A program made the translations under genes and the position numbers. Under the pieces are notes generated by a model, which saw only the letters and a list, made by a program, of their open reading frames with translations, did not search any database and was not told the origin of the DNA. Positions 17,156-27,111 of a stretch of 64,000 bases of DNA are shown piece by piece. Each line of letters starts with the position of its first letter. The stretch's first letter is position 1. Origin of the DNA: Ilumatobacteraceae bacterium (GTDB lineage Bacteria > Actinomycetota > Acidimicrobiia > Acidimicrobiales > Ilumatobacteraceae); NCBI GenBank assembly GCA_023262325.1, contig JALRBS010000143.1, positions 1 to 64,000 on the forward strand, given 5' to 3'.

Positions 17156-18394
17156 GTGGCTTCCGACCCCTCGATGCCAGACGTGACTATGACGCGCCGT
17201 ACCGTGCTGAGCTTTGGCGTCCTCACTGGTGTGATGGCCTCGGGTTACGGCGTGATGTTCACCGTGCTTGATGACTTCAGGGAGCGATACGGCATTTCGG
17301 AAAGCCGTCTCGGAATGATTGTTGGCATCGGCTTCGTGTCCTCGTTTCTTGCACAGGTCTTTCTTGCGCCGGTAGCCGATCGTGGCCATGCTCGACGGCT
17401 CGTGTATTTCGGGCTGGTGCTCAATGTCGTTGGTCTCATGTTGCTTGCATTCGGACAGGTGCTGTGGGTGCTGCTTGCCGGCAGGTTCATCTCAGGCGTC
17501 GGCTTGGGAATGGCATTTCCAGCAATTCGGCGAATCGTTATTCTTGGCGACCCGGACCGGCTCGGTGACAACCTCGGCCTGTTGCTCGCCGCCGATGTCA
17601 CGGGTTTTGCGTCAGGCCCAGTGTTATCCGCGCTACTCGTTGGAACGCTCGGTTTGCCAGCGCCATTCATTGTGATCGCTGCCGGATCGATTGCGTTGCT
17701 TCCACTCGTTGGCAGGATTCACGTTGAAGAATCCGTCGAGCAGCCTGCAGCCCGACTTGCCTTCGATTTGTTGAAGTCGGCTCCCTACGTGGCGGCCGTA
17801 TGTCTCGGCACTGCGTTGTTTGTGATGATCGGCACATTTGATGCGTTGTGGGTCGTCATGCTTGATGACCTCGACGCAGCGGAATGGATTGCAAACCTCG
17901 GCATTTCGATCTTTGTCATCCCGCTCATCTTTCTTGGCGAATATGGCGGCAAATTGGCGCAACGCCTCGGGCCATTCCGTGTCGGTCCAATTGGGCTGTT
18001 GCTCGGTGCCGTGTACATGGTTCTTTATGGGGTACTCCCATCAGCGCTCGTCATGCTTGGGGTTGGGGCGATTCATGCGATCACCGATGGCCTGACCGTG
18101 TCGAGCGCAGCAGTTGCCGTTGGCATGGTGACGCCCGAGAGCCGCCATGCCGGAGCGCAAGGACTGCTTGGTGGAATTCAGACTCTGTGCGCGGGCGCGT
18201 TTGCGGTGATCGCAGGGTTCCTCTACGAACGCACCGGGCGTTTGAGTGCGTATCTCTTCTGTGCCGCAGCGATGGTAGGGCTCGTCGCAGCGTCGCTCAT
18301 CTTGATCGGTTCACGTCGGTCGATGACCGGCGGTGCTGCCTCAGCAACGGCAGCAGTGACGGACCCGGCAACGGCGGTCACCGGTCACGCGTGA
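17156..18394 (+). CDS. MFS transporter
   Basis: Twelve-helix major facilitator superfamily carrier of 412 residues. The loop 2-3 motif appears as APVADRGHARRLVYFG, and helix 5 carries the GVGLGMAFPAIRRI stretch. Both halves are hydrophobic and of typical size, with a short polar C-terminal tail rich in Ala and Thr. Substrate cannot be read; its position 9 bases after the DDAH-like gene suggests export or import linked to that pathway, or simple proximity. The GTG start has a TAGCCT hexamer at 6 bases. Confidence 0.85.
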   Translation: MASDPSMPDVTMTRRTVLSFGVLTGVMASGYGVMFTVLDDFRERYGISESRLGMIVGIGFVSSFLAQVFLAPVADRGHARRLVYFGLVLNVVGLMLLAFGQVLWVLLAGRFISGVGLGMAFPAIRRIVILGDPDRLGDNLGLLLAADVTGFASGPVLSALLVGTLGLPAPFIVIAAGSIALLPLVGRIHVEESVEQPAARLAFDLLKSAPYVAAVCLGTALFVMIGTFDALWVVMLDDLDAAEWIANLGISIFVIPLIFLGEYGGKLAQRLGPFRVGPIGLLLGAVYMVLYGVLPSALVMLGVGAIHAITDGLTVSSAAVAVGMVTPESRHAGAQGLLGGIQTLCAGAFAVIAGFLYERTGRLSAYLFCAAAMVGLVAASLILIGSRRSMTGGAASATAAVTDPATAVTGHA

Positions 18395-18536
18395 TCGGTT
18401 ACTCGCAGGTTGTCGAGCGAGTTGAGCGGATGGGTCCCCGATACGGTTCGAGACCAACCGAGGTTGAACGACCTGAAGCGGTTGCCTGTCGTGTTCGAAG
18501 ACCGATTGGTTGAGTCGAATCTGCGAGAATCCGCGG
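18395..18536. other. Gene-free 142-base spacer
   Basis: No reading frame or RNA gene is supported between the MFS gene and the oxidoreductase. It contains short self-complementary pieces (for example AGGT-6-ACCT near 18463) but no T-rich tract and no clear promoter. Confidence 0.5.
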
Positions 18537-19550
18537 GTGAACGTGAGCGAGCAGCAAGTCATCAAAGTTGGAGTCATAGGTTGCGGAATGATGGGGGAGG
18601 TGCACGCTCGCACGTTGCACGACTCCGTTCGCGATGTTGCTGTGACCTGTGTGCATGACGCCGACGTGTCAAGGGCGGGCGAAGTCGCAGCGTCGATTGG
18701 CGCCCGGGTGTCGACAACTCCAGAAGAACTCGTCGGCGAGGTCGATGCAGTTGTGATTGCCTCTCCTGATGGCGCGCACGCGACGCAGGCGGTGCTCGCG
18801 TTGGCACACGGTTGTTTTGTGATGTGTGAGAAACCGCTTGCGACAACGGCAGCGGAGGCGCTCGCGGTTGTCGATGCTGAACTCGCCATTGGACAGAGGC
18901 GCCTCCAGGTCGGTCTCATGCGCGAGTTTGACCCGGGGCACGCAGCGATTGCAGCCGCGGTGCGCAGCGGGGAGCTTGGCGACACCGTGGTGACACGATC
19001 GACACACCTCAACCCTCGGCCGTGGTTGTATCCGATGCCGGCCGAACGGGCGATTACCCAGTCAATGATTCACGACATTCACTCGGTGCGGTTTCTTTCA
19101 GGAGCCGAAGTCCTCGATGTGGATGTTGACACCGTCGTCGAACCTGCAAACGGTTCTGTTCGTTACGTCTCGGCACGTCTCAGAATGTCCGACGGGTCGA
19201 TCGGCATCATCGACCTCAGCGTCGGTACGGGGTATGGATATCGCGTGGATGCAGAAGTTGTCGGCACCATCGCAACGATGGCGACGACTGATCCGGCATC
19301 GACGACGTTGTGGAGGGAAGGTCGAGCGGAGCAGGTCGTCCCCGATAACTGGCCCGAACGATTCGCAACCACCTACCGCGACGAACTCGTTGCGTGGATT
19401 GATTCGTTGCGCAATGGTGTGTCCGTCGGCGCTACGGCCTGGGACGGATACGTTGCGAACCTTGTCGCTGAGGCGTGTGTGGCGTCTGCGGAAACCCGTC
19501 TCAGGGTCGAGGTCTCGATACCTGAGCGACCATCGTTCTACGACAGATGA
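18537..19550 (+). CDS. Gfo/Idh/MocA family NAD(P)-dependent oxidoreductase
   Basis: Dehydrogenase with an N-terminal Rossmann domain and a C-terminal alpha/beta substrate domain, 337 residues. The dinucleotide motif is GVIGCGMMG (residues 12-20) and the family signature CEKPLA is at 98-103, with the active-site Lys100. The segment SMIHDIHSVRFL supplies the usual substrate-domain histidine. Family members act on inositols or sugars; myo-inositol 2-dehydrogenase is a possibility but not provable. GTG 18537 is chosen; GTG 18543 is an alternative. It ends head-on with the YeeE-type gene. Confidence 0.88.
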   Translation: MNVSEQQVIKVGVIGCGMMGEVHARTLHDSVRDVAVTCVHDADVSRAGEVAASIGARVSTTPEELVGEVDAVVIASPDGAHATQAVLALAHGCFVMCEKPLATTAAEALAVVDAELAIGQRRLQVGLMREFDPGHAAIAAAVRSGELGDTVVTRSTHLNPRPWLYPMPAERAITQSMIHDIHSVRFLSGAEVLDVDVDTVVEPANGSVRYVSARLRMSDGSIGIIDLSVGTGYGYRVDAEVVGTIATMATTDPASTTLWREGRAEQVVPDNWPERFATTYRDELVAWIDSLRNGVSVGATAWDGYVANLVAEACVASAETRLRVEVSIPERPSFYDR

Positions 19551-19557
19551 TTCTGTA

Positions 19558-19575
19558 TCGCTCGTAACCGAGCGA
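19558..19575. terminator. Hairpin between convergent genes
   Basis: TCGCTCG (19558-19564) and CGAGCGA (19569-19575) form a perfect 7-base-pair stem around the loop TAAC. It sits between the ends of the oxidoreductase and YeeE-type genes. No T run follows on either strand, so any termination would not be of the classical intrinsic type. Confidence 0.45.
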
Positions 19576-19592
19576 GCTGCCGTTGCGCAGTG

Positions 19593-20075
19593 CTAACGGG
19601 CGCCAAGTGTTTTCGTGTGTGGCAACGTGCTGCGTTCGCCGTCGCCCTCGCGAATTGCGTGGTTTGCCGCCTCAAGTTGGCGATCACGAATCCACAAGCC
19701 GATGAAGAGACCAACGACTGCGACGGCACCGTACGTTGCTCCGGAAGCGAGCATCGCAAGTGCGGGCGCTGGGCAGGTTCCTGCAATTGACCAGCCTGCC
19801 CCGAAGAGGGCTCCGCCATAGATGTGATGCTTTTCAATCTTCGATCGGGAAAGCGAAAGCGGGCCACCAAAGGTTGTCGTGATCTGCCTTCGTTCAAGGA
19901 TCCACAACAATGGAAGAGAAATACCGATTGCGAGGCCCATGAGACCAAAGACGTAAAAACTTTCGAGGCGCAACGTGGCGTGAATGGTGTCATAGTCGTG
20001 CAATTGACCGGCGGCGAGCACGAAGCCAAACATTGCCCCGAAAAGCAATCCGACGAGATTCATTGGTTTCTTCAC
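19593..20075 (-). CDS. YeeE/YedE-type sulfur transporter, second half (DUF6691-like)
   Basis: Integral membrane protein of 160 residues with four or five hydrophobic helices and the conserved glycine-rich cysteine motif GTCPAPALAMLASG. It is one of a pair of half-size YeeE/YedE proteins; the family includes the thiosulfate importer TsuA, in which cysteines relay the sulfur compound. The ATG overlaps the stop of the upstream half gene by four bases, so the two halves are made together. No rhodanese or persulfide dioxygenase gene, the usual partners, is close by. The ion transported is inferred only. Confidence 0.82.
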   Translation of the reverse strand: MKKPMNLVGLLFGAMFGFVLAAGQLHDYDTIHATLRLESFYVFGLMGLAIGISLPLLWILERRQITTTFGGPLSLSRSKIEKHHIYGGALFGAGWSIAGTCPAPALAMLASGATYGAVAVVGLFIGLWIRDRQLEAANHAIREGDGERSTLPHTKTLGAR

Positions 20076-20569
20076 TTTGGCACCGCCGGTGAGATGTCAC
20101 CGAGAGCGGTGAAGCTGGTGAGTAGAAACGTGACGACGACGGCGGCCGCCATGAAAGTTGCGGTCGCCGCCCAACTCGAGGGCGAACGTTGGGCGGTGCC
20201 ACAGATTCCGTGTCCGGAGGTGCACCCACCGGCAACTCGTGCTCCGTAGCCCATCACGATTGCTCCGAGCAGAACGACCACGACGATTGCAAGTTCTGAC
20301 CAGCCGGCTGCGTGAAGCGCGGTGTATCCCGTTCGGATACTGACGCCCGGACCGAGAATGGTTGCGACGGCGCCACCAATGAAAATTCCGACGAAGTAGA
20401 AGACGCGCCAGCTCACTGAATCCGAGTCACCACGGACCGTTTTCATCGTTTGGACGTATGCCCCCGAGGCTCCAAGCGGCTGGTTTGAGACTGCGAAGAG
20501 CCCAACGACGAGGAGACCGAGCAACGGACCCGCAATCCACCACGGAATTTGATCAGGTAGTAATCCCAT
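20072..20569 (-). CDS. YeeE/YedE-type sulfur transporter, first half
   Basis: Membrane protein of 165 residues carrying the diagnostic YeeE/YedE motif ARVAGGCTSGHGICG followed by WAATATFM. In characterised relatives such cysteines contact thiosulfate. I start it at ATG 20569 (MGLLPDQIPWW), where hydrophobic family-like sequence begins; an open reading extends to 20740 but overlaps panB and is not hydrophobic. It is coupled to the second half gene. Together the pair equals one full-length YeeE. Confidence 0.82.
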   Translation of the reverse strand: MGLLPDQIPWWIAGPLLGLLVVGLFAVSNQPLGASGAYVQTMKTVRGDSDSVSWRVFYFVGIFIGGAVATILGPGVSIRTGYTALHAAGWSELAIVVVVLLGAIVMGYGARVAGGCTSGHGICGTAQRSPSSWAATATFMAAAVVVTFLLTSFTALGDISPAVPK

Positions 20570-20635
20570 GCCGCATTGTCGCGCTCTCGCGTCGATTGTG
20601 CAACGACTCATTCTCACGTCACCGAGTGAGGCAGA

Positions 20636-20641
20636 TATCGT
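20636..20641 (+). promoter_or_regulatory. Leaderless -10 element of panB (TATCGT)
   Basis: TATCGT is followed by 6 bases and the panB GTG at 20648, with no Shine-Dalgarno. The -35 region is weak. Confidence 0.6.
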
Positions 20642-20647
20642 GACGTC

Positions 20648-21517
20648 GTGACAACACCCGATGCCACGAGTGATGAAGTCGACCGCCCCTATGGCGGTGC
20701 AGATGCTCCTGACGCCCCCAAACGGGTGCGAATTCGCCACTTTGCGCGGGCGAAGGAGCAGGGCATCCGAATTACCGGGTTAACAAGTTACGACTTTCTC
20801 ACCGCCCAAATTTTTGATGCTGCTGGCGTTGACTTTCTGCTCGTCGGCGACTCGGCGGGCAATACCGTCTTCGGCTTTGACACAACGATTCCGGTTACCG
20901 TCGATGCACTCATTCCGCTGACTCGAGCGGTAGCGCGGGCGTGCAGTCGTGCCCTCGTCGTTGCAGATCTCCCGTTCGGCTCCTACGAGAACGGTCCTGA
21001 CGACGCGTTGCGCACGGCAATTCGATTCATGAAAGAGACCGAGGCCCACGCCGTCAAGCTTGAGGGTGGTGTCCGAAGCCAAGAACAGATTCGACGCATT
21101 GTCACGGCTGGGATACCGGTGATGGCGCACATCGGGTTTACCCCTCAGAGTGAACATGGCCTCGGGGGCCATCTCATCCAGGGCCGCGGTGAAGGTGCCG
21201 AGGCGCTACTCGACGATGCTCGGGCGGTCGAGGCCGCAGGCGCGTTTGCTGTCGTGCTTGAGATGGTTCCCTCAGCGGTCGCGCAGCGGGTGACGAACGA
21301 ACTCTCCATTCCGACGATCAGCGTCGGTGCAGGTCCCCATTGCGATGGGCAGCTACTCGTGTGGACTGACTGGGCCGGTCTCACAACCGGTCGTATACCG
21401 CGATTTGTGAAGCAGTATGCCGATCTTGCCGGCACCCTTCGTCATGCGGCTGAACGGTTTTGTGCCGATGTCGCGTCGGGTGTGTATCCGGCTGCCGAGC
21501 ACGAATATCAGGATTAA
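20648..21517 (+). CDS. panB: 3-methyl-2-oxobutanoate hydroxymethyltransferase
   Basis: First committed enzyme of pantothenate synthesis: transfers a one-carbon unit from 5,10-methylene-tetrahydrofolate to 2-oxoisovalerate. The 289-residue product has the TIM-barrel signatures [22 protein letters not shown] (metal-binding Asp), [20 protein letters not shown] and [11 protein letters not shown]. About 25 extra polar residues precede the core. Its last bases overlap the metH stop: TTAA at 21514-21517 holds TAA on both strands. panC and panD are not in the window. Confidence 0.95.
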   Translation: MTTPDATSDEVDRPYGGADAPDAPKRVRIRHFARAKEQGIRITGLTSYDFLTAQIFDAAGVDFLLVGDSAGNTVFGFDTTIPVTVDALIPLTRAVARACSRALVVADLPFGSYENGPDDALRTAIRFMKETEAHAVKLEGGVRSQEQIRRIVTAGIPVMAHIGFTPQSEHGLGGHLIQGRGEGAEALLDDARAVEAAGAFAVVLEMVPSAVAQRVTNELSIPTISVGAGPHCDGQLLVWTDWAGLTTGRIPRFVKQYADLAGTLRHAAERFCADVASGVYPAAEHEYQD

Positions 21518-24500
21518 GCGCGCGGGGCTGTCGGTTCATACGCGAGGAGATGCGCGAGCCGGCGTTCGGTTTCCTCAACCGATTGCTGCGTGCGTTGTGC
21601 GTAGTCCTCGACCTGTTCTTTCGTGATTTTGCCAACGCCGAAGTACTTGGCATCCGAATGAGCGAAGTACAGTCCGCACACCGATGAACCTGGATACATC
21701 GCCCACGACTCGGTGAGGTTGAGACCGACAGTTGCGGTTGCGTCGAGGAGCGAAAACAAGGTTTCCTTCTCTGCGTGGTCCGGTTGCGCCGGGTATCCCG
21801 GAGCAGGCCTGATGCCTCGATACTGCTCAGCGATGAGTCGGTCACCGTCGAGTGGCTCGTCCGGGGCGTACCCCCACAACTCTGTACGGACTTTCCAATG
21901 CGTGAATTCTGCGGCTGCCTCGGCAAGTCGGTCAGCGATCGCTTTGACCATGATTGACGAGTAGTCGTCGCCCTCGGCTTCGAAACGATCGGCGATTTCG
22001 TGTTCTTCCGGACCAACCGTGACCGCAAACGCTCCGATGTAGTCGATGAGTTCACGTGACTTGGGTGCGATGAAGTCGGAGATGCAGAGATTTGCCCGCC
22101 CGGTTCGACCAGATTTTTCAAGTTGCTGACGTAGGCCGTGCAGGGTTGCGAGTACGTCCCCCGATGGTGACAGCACCTCGATGTCGTCGCCGACCGAGGC
22201 CGCTTGCCATAACCCGACGATGCTGACGGGACGGAACCAACCTTCATCAGAAATGCGGTCGAGCATTCGCTCCGCATCCTCGTAGAGCGCACGTGCCGGC
22301 TCGCCAACATCGGGGTCATCGAGAATGTTGGGGAACTGGCCGCGTAGTCCCCAGGTGGCAAAGAACGGCGACCAGTCGATGACGCGCCGAAGTTCCTCGA
22401 TGGAGAGTTCACATCGTGTCGTCCCGAGGTGCTTCGGAATCGCAATTGTCGTCTCATCGAATGTGAGGTGTGCCGCTGCCGCTCGAGCGTCGGCCAGCGA
22501 AAGACGGTTTCGTTCGCGCTCTGCTGAGTGGTAACGAGCGACGACTCGTTCGTAGTCGGCGTCAAGTTCTGCGAGAAAGGCATCGCGGCGCTCGTCGGAG
22601 AGCACGCTTGAAATGACTCCGGATGCTCGACTCGCATCTGCGACGTGAATCACCGAGCCGTTCGAGCGAGATGGGCGGATGCGAAGCGCAGTGTGCAAGC
22701 GACTTGTTGTCGCGCCACCAATGAGCAGTGGGGTGGTGATGCCAACACGATCGAGTTCGGCAGCGACGTTCACCATATGGTCAAGCGAAGGCGTGATGAG
22801 TCCGGAGAGGCCGATGATGTCCACGTTGTGCTCCACTGCGGCCTCGCAGATTGTTTGCATGGGCACCATGACGCCGAGGTCAATGACCTTGTAATCGGCG
22901 CATCCGAGGACGACCCCCACGATGTTCTTGCCGATGTCGTGAACGTCGCCAGCGACTGTGGCGAGGAGGACGGTGCCGGCATGCTGAGGTTCGTCTGAGG
23001 CCCCGGACTTCTCTGCCTCGATGAACGGCGTGAGATAGGCAACCGCCTGCTTCATGACGCGAGCGGACTTCACCACTTGGGGCAGGAACATGCGACCTGA
23101 TCCGAACAGTTCGCCGACCGTGTTCATGCCGCTCATCAGCGGTCCTTCGATGACCTCTACGGCGCGAGCGAGGTCAACTCGTGCCTCTTCGACGTCATCT
23201 TCGATGTGATCGGTGATGCCGTGGACGAGTGCGTGCGTGATGCGTTCGTCGTATGAACCGGTGCGCCACTCGGACTGTTGCGTGGTGAGCGCTTCTGAGC
23301 GATCAGCATTGAATTGAGCGGCGGCGTCGAGCAACCGGTCGGTGGCGTCAGCTCGCCGATTGAGTACGACATCGGTGCAGAGTTCGCGAAGTTCTTTGTC
23401 GAGGTCGTCGTGAAGGGCGAGCTGTGCTGGGTTCACGATGCCAACTCTCATACCCGCTTCGATCGCGTGAACGAGAAAGACCGAGTGCATCGCTTCTCTG
23501 ACGGTGTCGTTGCCGCGGAAGGAAAAGGAGAGGTTGGATACTCCGCCTGAGATATTTGAGGTTGGGAATCGGTTGGTGAGTACCCGAGTTGCTTCGATGA
23601 AGTCGATTCCGTAGGTGTTGTGTTCGGGGATGCCGGTGGCGAGTGCGAAAATATTTGGGTCGAAGATGATGTCTTCGGCGGGAAAGCCGACCTCGGTTGT
23701 TAACACCTCATGGGCTCGTGAACAAATGTCGATCCGTCGCTCAAGCGTGTCCGCTTGACCGTTTTCATCAAACGCCATGACGATCACTGCTGCACCGTGA
23801 TCGCGACAGATTTCTGCCTGGCGTCGAAACTCATCGAGGCCCTCCTTCATCGAAATCGAGTTCACAATGCATTTGCCTTGGACGCATCCGAGCGCTGCCT
23901 CGATCACGTCGAATCGAGATGAGTCGATGACAATTGGAACGCGAGCAATGTCGGGTTCGGCGGCGATGAGCTTGAGAAATGTGGTCATTTCGACAACGGT
24001 GTCGAGCAGGCCCTCATCCATGTTGATATCGATGGCCTGAGCGCCTGCGAGGACTTGCTCGCGGGCGATGTCGATGGCGTCGGAGTGCCGGCCCTCTTGA
24101 ATGAGGCGGAGAAACTTGCGCGATCCGAACACGTTGGTTCGTTCGCCGATGTTGACAAACGGAATGTCGCTGGTGAGGGTAAATGGCTCAAGTCCTGCGA
24201 GTTCGAGACGCGGTATGCGGGTTGCGGGTTGCCGTGGTGCCGCGGTTGATACCGCTTTGGCAATCGCTTCGACATGGGCGGGTGTGGTTCCGCAACAACC
24301 GCCGACGATGTTGACGAGGCTGTGGCTGGCGTATTCCTGGAGGATGGCGGCGGTTTCAGCGGGACTTTCGTCATAGCAGCCGAGTGCGTTCGGTAAACCA
24401 GCATTTGGGTAGGCGGACACCAGCGTGTCGGCGATCGAAGCGAGGGTGGCGACGTGTGGACGCATTTCGGCTCCACCGAGCGCACAGTTAATGCCAACGG

Positions 24501-25215
24501 CGAGAGGGTTGGCGTGTCGAATTGATGTCCAGAACGCTTCGATGGTTTGTCCGGAAAGCGTTCGTCCTGAACGATCGCTCACGGTTCCCGAAATAATGAG
24601 CGGCAGTTCGGTGCCACGGCGGCGTTCGACGCGGCGGGTGGCCACGATTGCTGCCTTTGCGTTGAGCGTGTCAAAGATTGTTTCAAGCAGCAGGATGTCG
24701 ACTCCACCTTCGGCGAGCGCATCGATTTGTTCTTCATAGGCTGCGACCATCGACGAAAAATCGATGGCTCGAAACCCCGGGTCCTCAACGCGGGGTGACA
24801 TTGAGAGCGTTTGGTTTGTTGGCCCGACGGAGCCCGCAACAAATCGTGCAATGCCATCAACTCTTGCGTCGACGATGTCACGCGCCAGTCGGGCTGCCGC
24901 AAGGTTGATCTCGCGAACGGAGTCGTGAGTGCTGTAGTCGGCCTGTGCGACACGCGTCGAATTGAATGTGTTCGTGCAAATGATGGTTGCGCCAGCCTCG
25001 ACGTACGAGTTGTGAATGTCGCTGATGACGTCGGGGCGGGTGATTGACAAGATGTCGTTATTGCCGGTGAGATCAACCGTGTGCGAGGCGAAATGTTCGC
25101 CGTGAAAATCCTTTCGGATGAGCTGGCGGGCCTGAATTTCGGTTCCCATTGCGCCGTCGATGACGAGAATTCGCTCAGCGGCTGCGGCTCGTATGGCCTG
25201 TCGAATATCAGACAT
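21514..25215 (-). CDS. metH: Cobalamin-dependent methionine synthase
   Basis: Transfers methyl from methyl-tetrahydrofolate to homocysteine via methylcobalamin. The 1233-residue protein is full length: homocysteine domain with zinc ligands in INCALGG and Cys307-Cys308 (GGCCGTTP); pterin domain starting [15 protein letters not shown]; cobalamin cap and Rossmann domain with the B12 lower ligand His759 in DVHDIGKN, the same residue number as in E. coli MetH; and the C-terminal SAM-dependent reactivation domain with [14 protein letters not shown]. It is the last gene of the regulator-metF-metH operon, overlapping metF by 8 bases. Confidence 0.97.
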   Translation of the reverse strand: MSDIRQAIRAAAAERILVIDGAMGTEIQARQLIRKDFHGEHFASHTVDLTGNNDILSITRPDVISDIHNSYVEAGATIICTNTFNSTRVAQADYSTHDSVREINLAAARLARDIVDARVDGIARFVAGSVGPTNQTLSMSPRVEDPGFRAIDFSSMVAAYEEQIDALAEGGVDILLLETIFDTLNAKAAIVATRRVERRRGTELPLIISGTVSDRSGRTLSGQTIEAFWTSIRHANPLAVGINCALGGAEMRPHVATLASIADTLVSAYPNAGLPNALGCYDESPAETAAILQEYASHSLVNIVGGCCGTTPAHVEAIAKAVSTAAPRQPATRIPRLELAGLEPFTLTSDIPFVNIGERTNVFGSRKFLRLIQEGRHSDAIDIAREQVLAGAQAIDINMDEGLLDTVVEMTTFLKLIAAEPDIARVPIVIDSSRFDVIEAALGCVQGKCIVNSISMKEGLDEFRRQAEICRDHGAAVIVMAFDENGQADTLERRIDICSRAHEVLTTEVGFPAEDIIFDPNIFALATGIPEHNTYGIDFIEATRVLTNRFPTSNISGGVSNLSFSFRGNDTVREAMHSVFLVHAIEAGMRVGIVNPAQLALHDDLDKELRELCTDVVLNRRADATDRLLDAAAQFNADRSEALTTQQSEWRTGSYDERITHALVHGITDHIEDDVEEARVDLARAVEVIEGPLMSGMNTVGELFGSGRMFLPQVVKSARVMKQAVAYLTPFIEAEKSGASDEPQHAGTVLLATVAGDVHDIGKNIVGVVLGCADYKVIDLGVMVPMQTICEAAVEHNVDIIGLSGLITPSLDHMVNVAAELDRVGITTPLLIGGATTSRLHTALRIRPSRSNGSVIHVADASRASGVISSVLSDERRDAFLAELDADYERVVARYHSAERERNRLSLADARAAAAHLTFDETTIAIPKHLGTTRCELSIEELRRVIDWSPFFATWGLRGQFPNILDDPDVGEPARALYEDAERMLDRISDEGWFRPVSIVGLWQAASVGDDIEVLSPSGDVLATLHGLRQQLEKSGRTGRANLCISDFIAPKSRELIDYIGAFAVTVGPEEHEIADRFEAEGDDYSSIMVKAIADRLAEAAAEFTHWKVRTELWGYAPDEPLDGDRLIAEQYRGIRPAPGYPAQPDHAEKETLFSLLDATATVGLNLTESWAMYPGSSVCGLYFAHSDAKYFGVGKITKEQVEDYAQRTQQSVEETERRLAHLLAYEPTAPRA

Positions 25216-26068
25216 CGCGTTCTCCTCGTAGTTCGGTAACGATGCTGAGCACCAGTTCGGCGGAGTTCAGGGTGTAGAGGTGGAACTCCTCGACTCCATT
25301 TCGTTGCAGGTCAGCGATTTGCGATGTCGTCCAGTCGACCGACCTCGAACGTTCGTCGGGACTTCCGGGTACGGCGCCGTCGAAATGAGCAAGGAATTTG
25401 TCCGGTACCGATGCTCCGCATCGCCGTGCGAATGCCACGGTGCGCTCGAATGAGTGGACGGGCATGATGCCGGGCACGAGCTGCACCGTTGGCATGCGTT
25501 CTGCGACCGCTTCGCGCAGGTTGAGGTACGCAGCGTTGCTGAAGAACATCTGTGTCATCGCTCGTGTTGCGCCTGCAGCAACCTTTGCTTCCATGACGTC
25601 AAGATCGTGAGCCATCGACGCGGATTGGGGGTGTACCTCGGGATAGGCACTTACTGAGATGACGAGTTCGATTGAACGCTCTTTGGCCCGCTCGAATGCA
25701 GCGCTCACGAGGTCAGCGGTAGACGAGTATCCATCGGGGTGCGGTCGATATGGCGCGTCGATTCCTTCCGGGGGATCGCCTCGCAAGGTAACGATATGCG
25801 AGATGCCGAGATCGAGGTACCGGTCGATCGTGAGGTTGACATCGTCTCGTGACATTCCGACACAGGTGAGGTGCCCGGCGATCGGGCAGTGCGCGGCGGC
25901 GTTTGCGGCGTGTATCGCGTCAAAAGAGCGTTGTTGCTCACCCCCGCCGGCGCCGTAGGTGACCGAGACAAGTGTTGGTCGGATCGCTCGCAGATTGACG
26001 AGCGTGTCGGTGAGTAAATGCAACCCGCGCTCCGTTTTTGGCGGAAAAATTTCGTACGAGAAGCGCAT
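25208..26068 (-). CDS. metF: Methylenetetrahydrofolate reductase
   Basis: Reduces 5,10-methylene- to 5-methyl-tetrahydrofolate, the methyl donor for MetH encoded next. The 286-residue product begins [15 protein letters not shown], the family start with the catalytic Glu in SYEIFPPK. It has [18 protein letters not shown] and ALRGDP-like (TLRGDPPEG) segments, and EFHLYTLN near the end. Its ATG overlaps the stop of the upstream regulator in ATGA form. All three genes of this operon are therefore translationally coupled. Confidence 0.95.
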   Translation of the reverse strand: MRFSYEIFPPKTERGLHLLTDTLVNLRAIRPTLVSVTYGAGGGEQQRSFDAIHAANAAAHCPIAGHLTCVGMSRDDVNLTIDRYLDLGISHIVTLRGDPPEGIDAPYRPHPDGYSSTADLVSAAFERAKERSIELVISVSAYPEVHPQSASMAHDLDVMEAKVAAGATRAMTQMFFSNAAYLNLREAVAERMPTVQLVPGIMPVHSFERTVAFARRCGASVPDKFLAHFDGAVPGSPDERSRSVDWTTSQIADLQRNGVEEFHLYTLNSAELVLSIVTELRGERDV

Positions 26069-27075
26069 CAGCGGCTGCCCTTCTCTGCTAGCCAGATCTG
26101 CACCGCGAGTCGTCGAGCGTCAGTGTCGGTGATGAGCTCATGATTTACGACGTGGAGATCCACTTGGTCGCACCAGTTCCGAACCTGGCGGTCATCAAAT
26201 CCGAGGCGTCGGTGTGCGTGCTCGGTGCGAAGCGATTCGTCGTGGTGTGGAGCGAGGTCGACGATGAGCGCACGACCGCCACGACGCAGCACCTTGGCAA
26301 TTGCTGAGATCGCCCGGTCGGGGTCGTCGAGGTAGTGAAGCACTTGGTGGATGACCACGAGGTCGAACCGTTCGTATTCGACCGGAGGAGCGAAGAGATC
26401 ACCGTGACGTAGCTCGGCATGGTGGACGCCCGCTCGGTCGAGGTTGGCACGTGCGACTCGCAACATGGTGGTGTTCGTGTCGATGCCAACGAGTCGGTCG
26501 GCGCTGCTGGCGAGCAGTTGCACCATTCGTCCCGTGCCGGTTCCGACATCGAGTACGTCCCCGAGTGAATCGCTTGGGGAGAGGTGCAACATGTCGAGTA
26601 GCACAGGCTCGATGAGCGCGTTGGCGACATGTCGCGACGTGTCGAGGTCCCAATCAGCGGCCATCGCGGCGAAGTGTTCATCGGCGGCGGCGGAACGTCG
26701 TTCGCGAACAGTTCCAAGTCGCGCGAGGTCGGCGTCGAGTTGCGGGTCGTCATCGGCGAGGTGTGCGAGCACAAGCTCGGTAAGCGCGACGCGTTGGGCT
26801 TCACGATCGCCGTCCCGCTCGATACCGAAGTACACGAAGGTGCCCTCGCGATGGCGTGAGCAAATGCCTGCATCGACAAGAAGTTTGAGATGTCGTGAGA
26901 TGCGAGGCTGCGACTGACCGAGGATCTCGCACAGGTCGGTAACCGAGCATTCCCCGTGTCGCAAAATCGCAAGAATGCGCAGGCGAGTGGGTTCGCCGAC
27001 TGCTTTAAGCGCCTCGACAGCGGTCTCGACATCGAGCGAATACTCAGCCGGGTCGGTGAAGACATCAAGTGCCAT
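26068..27075 (-). CDS. ArsR-type regulator fused to a SAM-dependent methyltransferase domain (SahR-like)
   Basis: 335-residue fusion of an ArsR winged-helix domain (about 15-90: GEPTRLRILAIL, then DLCEILGQSQPRISRHLKLL as the recognition region) and a class I methyltransferase fold with SAM motif I DVGTGTG at 176-182. The same architecture is known for SahR, which senses S-adenosylhomocysteine and controls methionine-cycle genes in some Proteobacteria. Here it heads an operon with metF and metH, which fits that role. No ArsR metal-binding cysteine pair (CxC) is seen in the helix-turn-helix. ATG 27075 follows TATGAT at 6 bases. Confidence 0.85.
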   Translation of the reverse strand: MALDVFTDPAEYSLDVETAVEALKAVGEPTRLRILAILRHGECSVTDLCEILGQSQPRISRHLKLLVDAGICSRHREGTFVYFGIERDGDREAQRVALTELVLAHLADDDPQLDADLARLGTVRERRSAAADEHFAAMAADWDLDTSRHVANALIEPVLLDMLHLSPSDSLGDVLDVGTGTGRMVQLLASSADRLVGIDTNTTMLRVARANLDRAGVHHAELRHGDLFAPPVEYERFDLVVIHQVLHYLDDPDRAISAIAKVLRRGGRALIVDLAPHHDESLRTEHAHRRLGFDDRQVRNWCDQVDLHVVNHELITDTDARRLAVQIWLAEKGSR

Positions 27076-27104
27076 ACGCACATCATATAAAGAAATGTGC
27101 ATAT
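27074..27104. promoter_or_regulatory. Inverted-repeat operator of the metF-metH operon
   Basis: ATACGCACAT (27074-27083) and ATGTGCATAT (27095-27104) are inverted repeats matching at 9 of 10 positions, separated by 11 A/T-rich bases. The site covers the -10 element and the start codon of the ArsR-methyltransferase gene, so binding would block its own operon. It also lies against the start region of the divergent acyl-CoA ligase transcript. Confidence 0.75.
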
Positions 27105-27111
27105 CTGTAAA
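27082..27111 (-). promoter_or_regulatory. Promoter of the regulator-metF-metH operon
   Basis: On the minus strand TTTACA (27111-27106) is followed by an 18-base spacer and TATGAT (27087-27082), then 6 bases and the ATG. Each hexamer differs from consensus at one position. The predicted start is at the ATG itself, so the message is leaderless, and the operator covers the spacer and -10. Confidence 0.7.

Noticed and set aside
18445-18475. Sequence GGTTCGAGACC resembling a tRNA T-arm
   Set aside because: No acceptor stem, D-arm or anticodon arm could be built around it.
21381-22637. Minus-strand frame of 418 codons at the 3' end of metH
   Set aside because: It overlaps the conserved MetH activation domain in a different frame and has no family-like motifs.
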